Source of the DNA: Chlamydiota bacterium
Lineage (GTDB): Bacteria > Auribacterota > JACPWU01
DNA length: 36,411 nt
Assembly (NCBI GenBank): GCA_016178055.1
Contig: JACOUC010000051.1
Coordinates: 1-36,411, forward strand
Direction of reading: 5' to 3'
Below the pieces are notes generated by a model, which worked only from the letters and a program-made list of their open reading frames with translations, was not told the origin of the DNA and ran no database searches. Below are positions 17,130-24,736 of this stretch, in pieces; position 1 is the first letter of the stretch; each line of letters begins with the position of its first letter. The position numbers were made by a program, and so were the translations under genes.

Positions 17130-17158
17130 ACTTCTATTTTCAGTCGAAAAATAGAAGT
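17130..17158 (-). promoter_or_regulatory. Dyad at the ATPase gene start, possible operator
   Basis: ACTTCTATTTT (17130-17140) pairs with AAAATAGAAGT (17148-17158) around a 7-nt centre. It lies directly upstream of the ATG at 17129. A TTGACT about 17 nt ahead of GAAAAT on the minus strand could be a weak promoter covered by this dyad. This would suit autoregulation, but the regulator is unknown. Confidence 0.45.
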
Positions 17159-17251
17159 AGTCAATCTATTTTTCGTTATTTTATTTGAATTTTTTTCTTT
17201 ATGCAACATTTTTTAAAAAATCTATAGCGACCTTGTCCCTGAGGAGGATAC

Positions 17252-17284
17252 TTGACAATCAAGGGAAATTTGTATTCTAATGAT
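17252..17284 (+). promoter_or_regulatory. Promoter-like repeat upstream of the B2 peptidase (copy 2)
   Basis: TTGACA (17252-17257), an 18-nt spacer and TCTAAT (17276-17281) repeat the block at 15558-15590 with 27 of 33 bases equal and the -35/-10 spacing kept. If used as a promoter, the transcript would start near the ATG at 17288 and be almost leaderless. The block also overlaps a TTG with its own Shine-Dalgarno, so the two readings compete. Confidence 0.5.
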
Positions 17285-17764
17285 GCTATGCTTCAATTAA
17301 CAATGCTTAGTCGTCTTTTTAAGAAACTTAAAACCTATCGTCATTTATCCAGGGAATTACGTCACACATGCCCAGAGGCCTTTTATCATCTGATCTTAGC
17401 CAAGTTTTTGATCCAATTTATTCCCATGAGATTTTTTGCAAAGTATCTGGGAATTAAAAATACTCAAGGTTCTTCAATCGACACAAAAATGTATGAGCCC
17501 ATTTTTCAACTCATTCGCCAGAGTATTAGAATCGTCAGTCACAATTTGCCATGGGAGAGCAAATGCTTGGATCAAGCCATGGCTGCCCAATGGATGCTGG
17601 ACCATAGGAGCTTACCAGGAACCCTTTATTTTGGTGTCAAGAGATCTGAATCCCTTGAAAAACCTTATGGTGCTCATGCGTGGGTTTGCTGTGGGGATAG
17701 TCCCGTGATTGGTTCTTATCCAGATGTACATTACTCTGTGGTAGGAATTTATTCTTTAGTTTAG
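17252..17764 (+). CDS. Lasso-peptide B2-type leader peptidase (transglutaminase fold)
   Basis: A 170-residue protein of the Transglut_core3 family, which removes the leader of lasso-type precursors in the cytoplasm. The Cys-His-Asp triad is visible: Cys105 in WESKCLDQAMAAQWML, His142 in GAHAWV and Asp149 in CCGDSP. The N-terminal half is basic and helical, as in other B2 proteins. The TTG at 17252 has a GAGGAGG box 4 nt upstream and is used here. In-frame ATGs at 17288 and 17303 are alternatives if the TTGACA block is a promoter. Its partners would be the PqqD protein upstream, the ABC exporter and the HprK-like kinase. Confidence 0.85.
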   Translation: MTIKGNLYSNDAMLQLTMLSRLFKKLKTYRHLSRELRHTCPEAFYHLILAKFLIQFIPMRFFAKYLGIKNTQGSSIDTKMYEPIFQLIRQSIRIVSHNLPWESKCLDQAMAAQWMLDHRSLPGTLYFGVKRSESLEKPYGAHAWVCCGDSPVIGSYPDVHYSVVGIYSLV

Positions 17765-17818
17765 AAACTGAAAATTTTAGTTCATCGTGATAGATTTTCC
17801 TGCCTTTTTTAGCACAAT

Positions 17819-18142
17819 ATGCTAGAATTTTGGATGATGAGTTCTTCTTTGCCGCAGTTTTTGGTCAAACTTTTTTGGGATGTTGACTTCGATCGCTTGT
17901 GTTTGACGGAACATCGTCATTTTATTCTCAAACGTGTCTTGGACCATGGGGATCAAGAGGCCATTCTTTGGATGCGTCACACCTTCAGAGATGAGGAAAT
18001 CAAATCCTCTTTAAAAAAATATCGTTCATTCTCTCGTAAAAGCGCTAATTTTTGGGCACTCATCTATGATATTCAAAAGGACTCCGTTCCATGCTTGAAG
18101 AGACACTTATTGAAGGATCCAGGGATTGTTTGGCCTTATTAG
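17819..18142 (+). CDS. DUF6922-like protein, probable antitoxin partner
   Basis: A 107-residue basic protein with FWDVDFDRL near residue 22, a helix around HRHFILKRVLDHGDQEAILWM, and FRDEEIKSSLKKYRSFSRKSANFWALIYDI. This pattern is typical of small proteins encoded just upstream of AbiEii-type nucleotidyltransferases, where they are thought to act as antitoxin. Its 3' end overlaps the remnant of such a nucleotidyltransferase gene, so the pair was probably a type IV-like toxin-antitoxin unit. The start is the ATG at 17819; one at 17834 is also possible. No strong Shine-Dalgarno is seen. Confidence 0.6.
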   Translation: MLEFWMMSSSLPQFLVKLFWDVDFDRLCLTEHRHFILKRVLDHGDQEAILWMRHTFRDEEIKSSLKKYRSFSRKSANFWALIYDIQKDSVPCLKRHLLKDPGIVWPY

Positions 18143-18403
18143 GGAAATCAGGCCTTCTTAAAAATGCCTATCTTGCGGGTGGCACGGGGTTGGCTTTGCA
18201 GTTGGGGGATCGCATTAAAAGATTTACTCAACTTTTATGAAGAGAAATATAAAAAATTATCCTCCAATCTTATTCATATCCAGAAAAGCCTCGTCTATTT
18301 TGAGGATGTAGAGGATGAAGAAATGCCTAAAATGTTAAGGGAATTAACTTGGAACCAAATCAAATCCTTTTTTGAGCAAGAAGCGAAGAAATTGATAAAA
18401 TAA
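18091..18403 (+). pseudogene. Decayed AbiEii-type nucleotidyltransferase
   Basis: The reading frame from ATG 18091 gives MLEETLIEGSRDCLALL followed by the family block YLAGGTGLALQLGDR, then ends at a stop at 18238-18240. In the next frame the expected C terminus continues: LLNFYEEKYKKL, SLVYFEDVEDEEMPKML and WNQIKSFF, ending at 18403. The segment that should carry the SxDxDF catalytic aspartates is missing. An internal deletion of roughly 100 or more codons, joined out of frame near 18215, explains both. The toxin is therefore inactive. Confidence 0.75.
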
Positions 18404-18420
18404 AACCCATAAAACAGTCC

Positions 18421-19293
18421 TTAAACCTCTATCATGGGTCCTGCTGAATTTTCAAGTGTGATCCTATTCATTCTTTTGATAGTAACTTGCCCGGCTAGCT
18501 TTATGAGTTGTTTAGAATAAGCATCTTCATATCCCATCATTCTTACAAAATGATGTCGATAGCTATGTCGTATTAATAAATGGAGCTTCTCTACGCCGAT
18601 GGCGTCTGAGTCTGTCACATGTTTTGTATTGATTTCAATAATATCCGTCAGAGGTAAGGGGTCTTTGCCAAATTGCCCATTCATGGGAAGAGCGTATTTA
18701 TGATCTTGAGGGCGTATTCTTCGTAAAGTGGAAGTATAAATCCCTAAGAGATCCGCACTTTCTTGCCACAATTTGATTTGGGGAAAACTGGGAATCACAT
18801 AAGGCGTTCCTTTTTCATTAAAATGGATGACACATATATCATCGGCCAGAATATAAGCCCCTTTTTTAAAATGCCAGGCTGCAAGCGTTGATTTTCCTGC
18901 TCCTCGATCTCCTACAAAAACTTGGCAGGTCTTTCCATCAAAAGAAATGGCATTCCCATGGAGCACAATATGGCCTCGTTGTTGCATGAGAGCCCCTATA
19001 CAAGAACCCAGAAGAAATAAACGTAAATTGTCTAAATCACAATTTTCATCAAGTTGATAAGTAATTCTTTTCCCGCCCTCGATCCAAAAACGAGCCACAT
19101 TTTTAATATGCATTAAAAACTGATTTCCACGAGCTTGTAAGCGTTTAGGTTCAGCATCTTTATTCAAAATCTGGGGAACAGGTCCTGAAAAAATTTCTAC
19201 ATCTGCGGCCTCTCGCGGAAAAGAGCCCGATAGAAATTCAGGAATTTCTAAATCTGAGATAAAATTTAATCCAAAGGCTCGATAAGTTTTCAT
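18421..19293 (-). CDS. HPr kinase-like protein of a modified-peptide cluster
   Basis: The 290-residue protein has an HprK-type P-loop: VFVGDRGAGKST with Walker A at 128-135, ILADDICVI at 148-156 as Walker B, and LHGNAI at 111-116 before the P-loop, as in HprK-like proteins of lasso clusters. It lacks the length and layout of true HPr kinase/phosphorylase. Homologs next to PqqD and B2 proteins phosphorylate the precursor peptide in some lasso systems, so a tailoring kinase is the best guess. It runs opposite to the other cluster genes, 36 nt after the AAA ATPase gene. The start at 19293 has only a weak ribosome-binding site. Confidence 0.8.
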   Translation of the reverse strand: MKTYRAFGLNFISDLEIPEFLSGSFPREAADVEIFSGPVPQILNKDAEPKRLQARGNQFLMHIKNVARFWIEGGKRITYQLDENCDLDNLRLFLLGSCIGALMQQRGHIVLHGNAISFDGKTCQVFVGDRGAGKSTLAAWHFKKGAYILADDICVIHFNEKGTPYVIPSFPQIKLWQESADLLGIYTSTLRRIRPQDHKYALPMNGQFGKDPLPLTDIIEINTKHVTDSDAIGVEKLHLLIRHSYRHHFVRMMGYEDAYSKQLIKLAGQVTIKRMNRITLENSAGPMIEV

Positions 19294-19329
19294 GCTTTAA
19301 AAGCTGTGCCTCGCGAATAGATTTGATGA

Positions 19330-20454
19330 TTATCTCTTTTGAAGCCAAAGAGCGAAAAAGGAATCCTGAAAAACAAATTGATCATTCTCCCGATCCAAGA
19401 GATCCTTTCTGATTAAGATTTGAAGAGCCTTTTGAATGGATGAAGAAGAGCCTAAGTGATATTTGTCTAAAAATGGGTCTGAATAGACTTTGACTTGAGG
19501 TTCTAAGGCCAAGGCGACTAACAATTGCTTCTGTTTCTGTGTAAGAGCATTAAGGACAGTCTCGTATACCTCGCCTTCCCGTTTGAGCATTTTATTCAAG
19601 GCATTTTCCACATCTTTTGGAGTGATCAGTTTCTTTTCGAGGCATTCATCCCACAAGATGTGACAAAGTAGTTGTGTATAATAAGGATGCCCTTCGCCTC
19701 TCTGGGCAATCAGGGAGAGAACCTCTTTGGGGAGGGACACTCCGCTCAGAGAGAATTTCTCTCTAACATGCTTGATCACTTCTTCAGTCGCAAGCCTTCC
19801 AAGCGGCATATGTTTCCCGCTTTTGTAAAAGGGTCTGTTCGGATCCTGAAAAAGTTTTCCGAAAAGATGTTTTTTGCTTCCGAGAAAAATGTAACTCACA
19901 TTGCGATGAGATTGAAAAATAGTTCTCATTTCTTTTTCCACCTCGTCGTCCGCGTAATTCACAATTTCCTGAAATTCGTCAAAAACCACACAAGCTGCTT
20001 TTTTCTCTTCCTTGGCCCTTTTATGGACCGATTGAAGGAGGTCAGAAAGGCTTGTTCTAAAGACATTACGGGGTTCATAGTCAAATTCGAATTCCGCGTC
20101 GCCTTCCCCTCGAATGACAATCTTTGGAATCAATTTTGGAAATAGCCTTTTGACAATATTGAGAATTTTTTGTGTGGGCTTACCTAAAGAGCGGGAAACG
20201 GCCCGTGCATAAATCTCAATAAATTTTTCTTTGGTAATGGCCGGATAAAGATCGGCATAGACGGTAAGAACCCCCTCTTTTCTGACCCTTTCAAGAACCG
20301 TCTTAATCAGCGAGGTCTTTCCATATCTGCGAGCAGAGAAAATAATCACATTCTGACCGTTATGAATGTCTCTGGCGAGCTCTTGGATATCGGTTGTTCT
20401 ATTCCAAAAAGCGTCTCCATGGACCTCTTCCCCATAAACAAATGGATTCTTCAT
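19330..20454 (-). CDS. Archaeal-type (ATPase_2-like) AAA ATPase
   Basis: A 374-residue STAND-like ATPase. The N-terminal NPFVYGEEV...FWNRTTDIQEL box precedes a P-loop, SARRYGKTSL, at residues ~41-50. Walker B AACVVFDEFQEI is near 158, a FLGSKKHL sensor is near 195, and a winged-helix tail holds LTQKQKQLLVALAL and IQKALQILIRKDLLDRE. Such proteins are common on mobile regions of archaea and deep-branching bacteria, and their targets are unknown. It lies just upstream of the HprK-like gene on the same strand, so the two may be co-transcribed. A direct/inverted repeat lies at its promoter. Confidence 0.8.
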   Translation of the reverse strand: MKNPFVYGEEVHGDAFWNRTTDIQELARDIHNGQNVIIFSARRYGKTSLIKTVLERVRKEGVLTVYADLYPAITKEKFIEIYARAVSRSLGKPTQKILNIVKRLFPKLIPKIVIRGEGDAEFEFDYEPRNVFRTSLSDLLQSVHKRAKEEKKAACVVFDEFQEIVNYADDEVEKEMRTIFQSHRNVSYIFLGSKKHLFGKLFQDPNRPFYKSGKHMPLGRLATEEVIKHVREKFSLSGVSLPKEVLSLIAQRGEGHPYYTQLLCHILWDECLEKKLITPKDVENALNKMLKREGEVYETVLNALTQKQKQLLVALALEPQVKVYSDPFLDKYHLGSSSSIQKALQILIRKDLLDRENDQFVFQDSFFALWLQKR

Positions 20455-20477
20455 CGGATGTGTCCATTCCTTAAAAA

Positions 20478-20502
20478 TTACGCTATCAGCGTTACGCTAA
20501 TT
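20478..20502 (-). promoter_or_regulatory. TTACGCT repeat upstream of the ATPase gene
   Basis: TTACGCT is followed by ATCAGCG and TTACGCT, giving a 7-nt period. CGCT-ATC-AGCG and AGCGT-A-ACGCT are also overlapping palindromes. The block lies about 25 nt before the ATG at 20454 and could be an operator or another member of the heptad repeats. Confidence 0.4.
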
Positions 20503-20635
20503 GGATAATATTTTATTCTTCAGGGCACGTCAAGCCTTTTTGAGAACACTCTGATCGACGAAGGGCCTTATTTTATGATACGATTTTAAAAAATACACAA
20601 AAAGGGTAACAGTTTAACGACCCTTCTCCCTCAAG

Positions 20636-20785
20636 GGAACCGAGGCGGTTTTTGACGAGGCGTTGAAGTCGTTCGCTCTTCATGGGTCCTCGACGAATAG
20701 TCGAGCTAGAGCGAACGACTCAGCCTGAGCTCGTCCCGATCACTGGTCTCAGGCGAGCGTCCCCGTCAGAAACTGCCTTGGTTCC
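20636..20785. repeat. Palindromic element B upstream of murI
   Basis: A 150-nt element built like element A. Outer arms 20636-20657 and 20764-20785 pair (GGAACCGAGGC with GCCTTGGTTCC and so on). The first inner stem is 20667-20679 with 20708-20720 (AGTCGTTCGCTCT / AGAGCGAACGACT), topped by CTCGAC-GAATA-GTCGAG. The second is CCTGAG (20724) with CTCAGG (20748). Boxes GGCGTTGAAG (20659-20668) and GAGCGTCCCCG (20755-20765) equal those of element A, while the stems themselves differ. It fills most of the 362-nt gap between the ATPase gene and murI; 20503-20635 shows nothing recognisable. Confidence 0.85.
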
Positions 20786-20816
20786 AGAAACTAAACTATT
20801 ACTAAAAAGGTAAGCA

Positions 20817-21614
20817 ATGAAAGCGATTGGCATATTTGATTCAGGGATTGGAGGGTTGACTGTTTTTTCCCAAGTGGAAAAATTACTTCCCTCTGAGAAT
20901 CTCATTTATTTGGGCGATACAGCCCGTGTTCCTTATGGGACAAAATCGAAAGAAACCATTGAACGTTTTGCACAAGAAGATACTCAATTTCTTTTACAAA
21001 AAAATGTTAAATTTATGATTGCTGCTTGTAATACGGTCAGTGCTTTAGCCCTCCCTTTTTTAAAGAAAGAAATGAACATTCCCATCATGGGCGTGATTGA
21101 ACCTGCTGTTCAAAAAGCGATTTTCCTATCTCAAAACAGTCGCATCGGTGTGATTGGAACACGGGCAACCATTGAAAGTAAAGCCTATGACATGGCCTTT
21201 GCTCAACTTGATCCGTCGGTTCAAGTTTTCTCCCAGGCCTGTCCCCTTTTGGTTCCCCTGGTGGAAGAAGGGTGGCTCAATGAACCCGAAGCCTTTTCCA
21301 TTACCCAAAAATATTTTGAACCTCTGATCGAAAAGAAAATAGACACCCTCATTCTTGGCTGCACCCACTATCCCCTTTTATCCGCCATCATTCAAAAGGC
21401 CATTGGAGAAAAAGTAACATTAATTGACTCTGCCAAAGCAACGGCCGAGGTATGTTTGAAAACACTAGACGAACGCAATCTCTTAAACAAAAATCAACAG
21501 GGTCAACATCAATTTTTCGTCACAGATGACACAGAGGGATTTCGAAAGAAGGGGGAAAAATTCCTCAAGCGCCCGATGTCGCATGTGGAGCGTGCTGATC
21601 TGGAACAACCATGA
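20817..21614 (+). CDS. murI: Glutamate racemase
   Basis: Interconverts L- and D-glutamate for peptidoglycan. The 265-residue protein has the N-terminal GIFDSGIGGLTV with the substrate-binding Asp-Ser, YLGDTARVPYGTKS, the first catalytic Cys in AACNTVSALA near residue 72, and the second in LGCTHYPLL near residue 181. An AAAAGG lies 6 nt before the ATG. It is the first gene of a plus-strand group with an aminotransferase, rph and rdgB. D-Glu supply sits near a peptidoglycan amidase, but the accessory island separates the two. Confidence 0.97.
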   Translation: MKAIGIFDSGIGGLTVFSQVEKLLPSENLIYLGDTARVPYGTKSKETIERFAQEDTQFLLQKNVKFMIAACNTVSALALPFLKKEMNIPIMGVIEPAVQKAIFLSQNSRIGVIGTRATIESKAYDMAFAQLDPSVQVFSQACPLLVPLVEEGWLNEPEAFSITQKYFEPLIEKKIDTLILGCTHYPLLSAIIQKAIGEKVTLIDSAKATAEVCLKTLDERNLLNKNQQGQHQFFVTDDTEGFRKKGEKFLKRPMSHVERADLEQP

Positions 21615-21732
21615 AAATTCAAAATCAAAAATCAAAATGACAGATTAAAATCCAAAATGTATCTTGTGTTTAGTCTGTGAAAAGTTTTGATTTTTGATTT
21701 GTCATTTTGCATTTTGATTTTTGATTTTTAAA
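21614..21732. repeat. Inverted pair of heptad arrays, AAAATCA / TTTTGAT
   Basis: 21614-21655 holds words AAAATTC, AAAATCA, AAAATCA, AAATGAC, AGATTAA and AATCCAA. 21684-21732 holds the complementary words GTTTTGA, TTTTTGA, TTTGTCA, TTTTGCA, TTTTGAT, TTTTGAT and TTTTAAA. Each half keeps a 7-nt register and the halves can pair as a long A/T stem with a ~28-nt loop. It occupies the gap between murI and the aminotransferase. Confidence 0.8.
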
Positions 21733-21750
21733 TTAAAAAAAGATTTCTCT

Positions 21751-22845
21751 ATGATGATTGCAAATCGCATGAAGCATATCGATTCTTCAGGAATTCGCAA
21801 GGTCTTTGATCTTGCCAAAAACATGAAAAACCCTGTGAATTTAAGCATTGGTCAACCTGATTTTGATGTTCCTGAAGAAATAAAAGAAGAGGCTATTCAG
21901 TCGCTTAAATCCGGATTTAACAAATATACCGTAACGCAGGGGATTGATGAATTGCGTCAGAATATTCTTCAAAAATTAAAACAGGAACGAGGTGTAGACG
22001 CTGAAGACATCATGATTACATCCGGTGTTTCTGGAGGAATTTTTCTAGCCTTCATGACCCTTCTGAACCCTGGAGACGAAGTACTCGTTCCTGATCCTTA
22101 TTTTGTAATGTATAAACATCTCTTAAATCTGCTTGGAGCTATTCCTGTCTATATCGATACCTATCCTCATTTTGAACTTACAGCTGAAATGATCACACCT
22201 AAACTCTCCCGGAAAACAAAATTAATTCTCGTCAACAGCCCGTCCAATCCTACCGGTGTTAGCCTGATGGAAAAAAATATTAAAGAAATCGCTAAGCTCG
22301 CCAACGAACGCCAAATCATGATTCTTTCCGATGAAATTTATTCATCCTTCTCTTATGATACCCCCTTCACGAGTATCGGTCGTTTTTCTCCTTCGACACT
22401 GGTTTTAGATGGCTTCTCAAAAAGTTTTGCAATGACAGGATGGAGACTTGGATTTGCAGCAGGGCCTAAAGAAATCATTCAGGCCATGGTCAAGCTCCAG
22501 CAATTCTCTTTTGTCTGCGCCCCTTCCTTTGCCCAAAAAGCAGCCCTTAAAGCCCTAGACTACGATATGTCATCCCATATCGCCACCTACAAGAAAAAAC
22601 GTAATCTTATTTATGAAGGACTTAAAAGAAAATTTGAAGTGATCTTACCCGGAGGAGCCTTTTACATTTTTCCAAAATCACCTTTTGACGATGGAGACCT
22701 TTTTGTTAAAAAAGCTATTGAAAAAAATTTGCTCATTATTCCGGGGAGTGTTTTTTCTGAAAGAAAAAGCCATTTCCGTATTTCTTTTGCAGCCTCAGAT
22801 GAAGTCCTCACAAAAGGGATTGAGATTCTGAATCAAATGGTCTAG
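21751..22845 (+). CDS. Class I/II PLP aminotransferase (AspC-like)
   Basis: A fold type I aminotransferase of 364 aa. Motifs are LSIGQPDFDVPEEIK, the SGVSGG cofactor-phosphate segment, VNSPSNPTGV, SDEIYSSFSYD, and the PLP lysine in DGFSKSFAMTGWRLGF followed by the substrate Arg near the C terminus (HFRISFAAS). Aspartate or another amino acid could be the donor; specificity is not decided by sequence. I choose ATG 21751 (or 21754), since an earlier TTG at 21721 lies inside an A/T repeat and adds ten unconserved residues. It follows murI and precedes a zinc-ribbon gene by 23 nt. Confidence 0.9.
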   Translation: MMIANRMKHIDSSGIRKVFDLAKNMKNPVNLSIGQPDFDVPEEIKEEAIQSLKSGFNKYTVTQGIDELRQNILQKLKQERGVDAEDIMITSGVSGGIFLAFMTLLNPGDEVLVPDPYFVMYKHLLNLLGAIPVYIDTYPHFELTAEMITPKLSRKTKLILVNSPSNPTGVSLMEKNIKEIAKLANERQIMILSDEIYSSFSYDTPFTSIGRFSPSTLVLDGFSKSFAMTGWRLGFAAGPKEIIQAMVKLQQFSFVCAPSFAQKAALKALDYDMSSHIATYKKKRNLIYEGLKRKFEVILPGGAFYIFPKSPFDDGDLFVKKAIEKNLLIIPGSVFSERKSHFRISFAASDEVLTKGIEILNQMV

Positions 22846-22868
22846 GATGAGGGTGAAGGAGAAGTCGG

Positions 22869-23390
22869 ATGCGTTGTCCACACTGTTTTTCTGAATTTAT
22901 TTGTGAATCCCATAAAGGGTTCAAGATACAGACTTGCCCAAATTGTCAGGGCATGTTTATTCTTCAAGAAGAGTTAAAACAAATTGAAAAGGCTGAAGAC
23001 CCCAATCTAGCATGGCTTGATCTAGAACTGTGGCGTCACCATCATCAATACGAGGCCATTCAGGGAAACTTGACTTGCCCTTCCTGTCAAGGACCTTTTC
23101 ATATTCTTCATTATCCTAATTCCGAAGTTAAAATTTCTGTTTGTCACGCCTGTCGAGCGGTCTGGCTCAATAAAAAGATGCTTGAAACCCTGCACCTTTA
23201 CCTTGAAAAGAAACTGACTTCAGAAACCATTACCGGTTATTTGAAAGACATCGGCCATGAACTCCACGATCTTCTCAAAGGGAAAGAACACATTAAAAGT
23301 TTAGGAATTATTTTAAAACTATTGCAATATCGCATTTTTGCAGAGTTTCCCTCTATTAAAAATTTAATTCAAAATTTACCCAAGGTTTAA
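22869..23390 (+). CDS. Double zinc-ribbon protein (zf-TFIIB type)
   Basis: A 173-residue protein of unknown role. Two zf-TFIIB-type ribbons are visible: CPHC...CPNCQGMF at residues ~3-31 and CPSCQGPF...CHACRAVWL at ~70-100. Each has the C-x2-C pairs and the C-x-x-C-(G/R)-x-(F/W) end of that family. The rest is a helical, partly charged tail rich in Leu and Lys. A GAAGGAG precedes the ATG and rph starts 2 nt after its stop, so it is translated together with rph. A link to RNA or transcription factors is only suggested by context. Confidence 0.75.
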   Translation: MRCPHCFSEFICESHKGFKIQTCPNCQGMFILQEELKQIEKAEDPNLAWLDLELWRHHHQYEAIQGNLTCPSCQGPFHILHYPNSEVKISVCHACRAVWLNKKMLETLHLYLEKKLTSETITGYLKDIGHELHDLLKGKEHIKSLGIILKLLQYRIFAEFPSIKNLIQNLPKV

Positions 23391-23392
23391 AC

Positions 23393-24112
23393 ATGAGCCG
23401 CATCGATGGAAGAAAAGCAAACCAGTTAAGGCCCATTAAAATCACTCCCCACTTTGTTAAATCTGCAACGGGGTCGATTTTAATTGAAATGGGCGAAACG
23501 CGGGTGATTTGTGCAGCCAGTGTGCAAGAAGATGTTCCGAAATGGCTTAAAGGAAAGGGTCAAGGATGGATTACCGCCGAGTACTCCATGCTCCCTTATG
23601 CCTCTCATGAGCGAAAACAAAGAGAAAGCACTTCGGGTAAAATCAGCGGCCGAACTCAAGAAATCCAGCGCTTGATTGGAAGGTCTCTACGGGGCATTGC
23701 AGACATGAAGTCACTGGGTGAAAGAACAATTTGGATTGACTGTGATGTCATTCAAGCGGATGGAGGCACTCGGACCGCGTCCATTACAGGAAGTTTTATT
23801 GCCATGATAATGGCCCTTCATCAATTAAAATCTGCAGGTAAAATCAAGGAAATTCCTGTTAAAGATTTTGTAGCCGCCATCAGTGTCGGCGTTTTTAATG
23901 GAACCCCGATGATTGACCTTTGCTATGAAGAAGACTCCAAGGCTCAAGTGGACATGAATGTGATCATGACCGGGAAAGGTGAATTTATAGAAATTCAAGG
24001 AACCGCCGAACATCAGCCCTTCAATCTCAGCGAGATGAATCAAATGATCAAACTGGCCAAGAGCGGACTTAAAAAAATATTTGAAATCCAGAAAAAATAT
24101 ATCCCCTGCTGA
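23393..24112 (+). CDS. rph: Ribonuclease PH
   Basis: Phosphorolytic 3'-5' exonuclease that trims tRNA precursors and other RNAs. The 239-residue length is normal. Motifs are [62 protein letters not shown] with phosphate-binding Arg residues, and [25 protein letters not shown]. It lies between the zinc-ribbon gene and rdgB; rph-rdgB pairing is common in bacteria. Confidence 0.97.
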   Translation: MSRIDGRKANQLRPIKITPHFVKSATGSILIEMGETRVICAASVQEDVPKWLKGKGQGWITAEYSMLPYASHERKQRESTSGKISGRTQEIQRLIGRSLRGIADMKSLGERTIWIDCDVIQADGGTRTASITGSFIAMIMALHQLKSAGKIKEIPVKDFVAAISVGVFNGTPMIDLCYEEDSKAQVDMNVIMTGKGEFIEIQGTAEHQPFNLSEMNQMIKLAKSGLKKIFEIQKKYIPC

Positions 24113-24118
24113 ACGAGC

Positions 24119-24736
24119 ATGCTCCCCATCTCACAGAAAAATGAACTTCTGCTTGCAACTCGAAACCTTCATAAAATCAGAGAAATTGAAGAAATTTTTG
24201 TAGAACTTCCGATTTTATTTCTCACCCTTAAAGATTTCCCTCAAACCCCTGAAATCATCGAAGATGGGAAATCCTTTAAAGAAAACGCCTTAAAAAAGGC
24301 CCTGTCATTGGCCCAATGGTCTGGAAAAACTTGTTTGGCGGATGATTCTGGAATCGAGGTTGATTTCCTAAATGGGGCACCCGGCATTTACTCAGCAAGA
24401 TTTGCAGGAGAGAAAGCAAGCGATGAAGAAAATAATGAGAAACTTTTAAGACTTTTACGAGAAGTTCCTCTCGTTCAAAGAACCGCTCGCTATCAATGTG
24501 TCATGGCCCTTGCAACTCCTAAAGGGAAAACACATACAGAACAGGGGACTTGTGAAGGGCTTATTACTTCAGGGCCTAAAGGTAAGGGTGGTTTTGGATA
24601 TGACCCCGTTTTTTTCTACCCCCCCTTTAAAAAAACATTTGGAGAGACTGATCCTGTGCTTAAAGATAAAGTGAGCCACCGCTATCATGCCCTTGAAAAA
24701 ATAAAGCCACTGCTGTCACAGTGGTTAGGATTTTAG
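24119..24736 (+). CDS. rdgB: dITP/XTP pyrophosphatase
   Basis: Hydrolyses non-canonical purine nucleotides such as dITP and XTP to keep them out of DNA. The 205-residue HAM1-family protein has LLATRNLHKIREI at residues ~10-22, the EDGKSFKENALKKA block, LADDSGIEVDFLNGAPGIYSARFAG, GFGYDPVFF and SHRYHAL. The catalytic Asp of DDSG is intact. It follows rph after 6 nt. Its stop codon overlaps, tail to tail, the stop of the AsmA-like gene by 3 nt, so no terminator separates the two. Confidence 0.96.
   Translation: MLPISQKNELLLATRNLHKIREIEEIFVELPILFLTLKDFPQTPEIIEDGKSFKENALKKALSLAQWSGKTCLADDSGIEVDFLNGAPGIYSARFAGEKASDEENNEKLLRLLREVPLVQRTARYQCVMALATPKGKTHTEQGTCEGLITSGPKGKGGFGYDPVFFYPPFKKTFGETDPVLKDKVSHRYHALEKIKPLLSQWLGF

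Noticed and set aside
18164-18403. Separate 79-residue gene from ATG 18164
   Set aside because: Its first half is an out-of-frame reading of the AbiEii block and its second half the true AbiEii C terminus, so it is part of the pseudogene.
18421-19293. True HPr kinase/phosphorylase for carbon control
   Set aside because: The HprK signature region and the N-terminal domain of the regulator are missing and the neighbours are peptide-maturation genes.
19672-20145. 157-codon open frame antisense to the AAA ATPase gene
   Set aside because: It is a shadow of the ATPase gene, with no domain and no ribosome-binding site worth noting.
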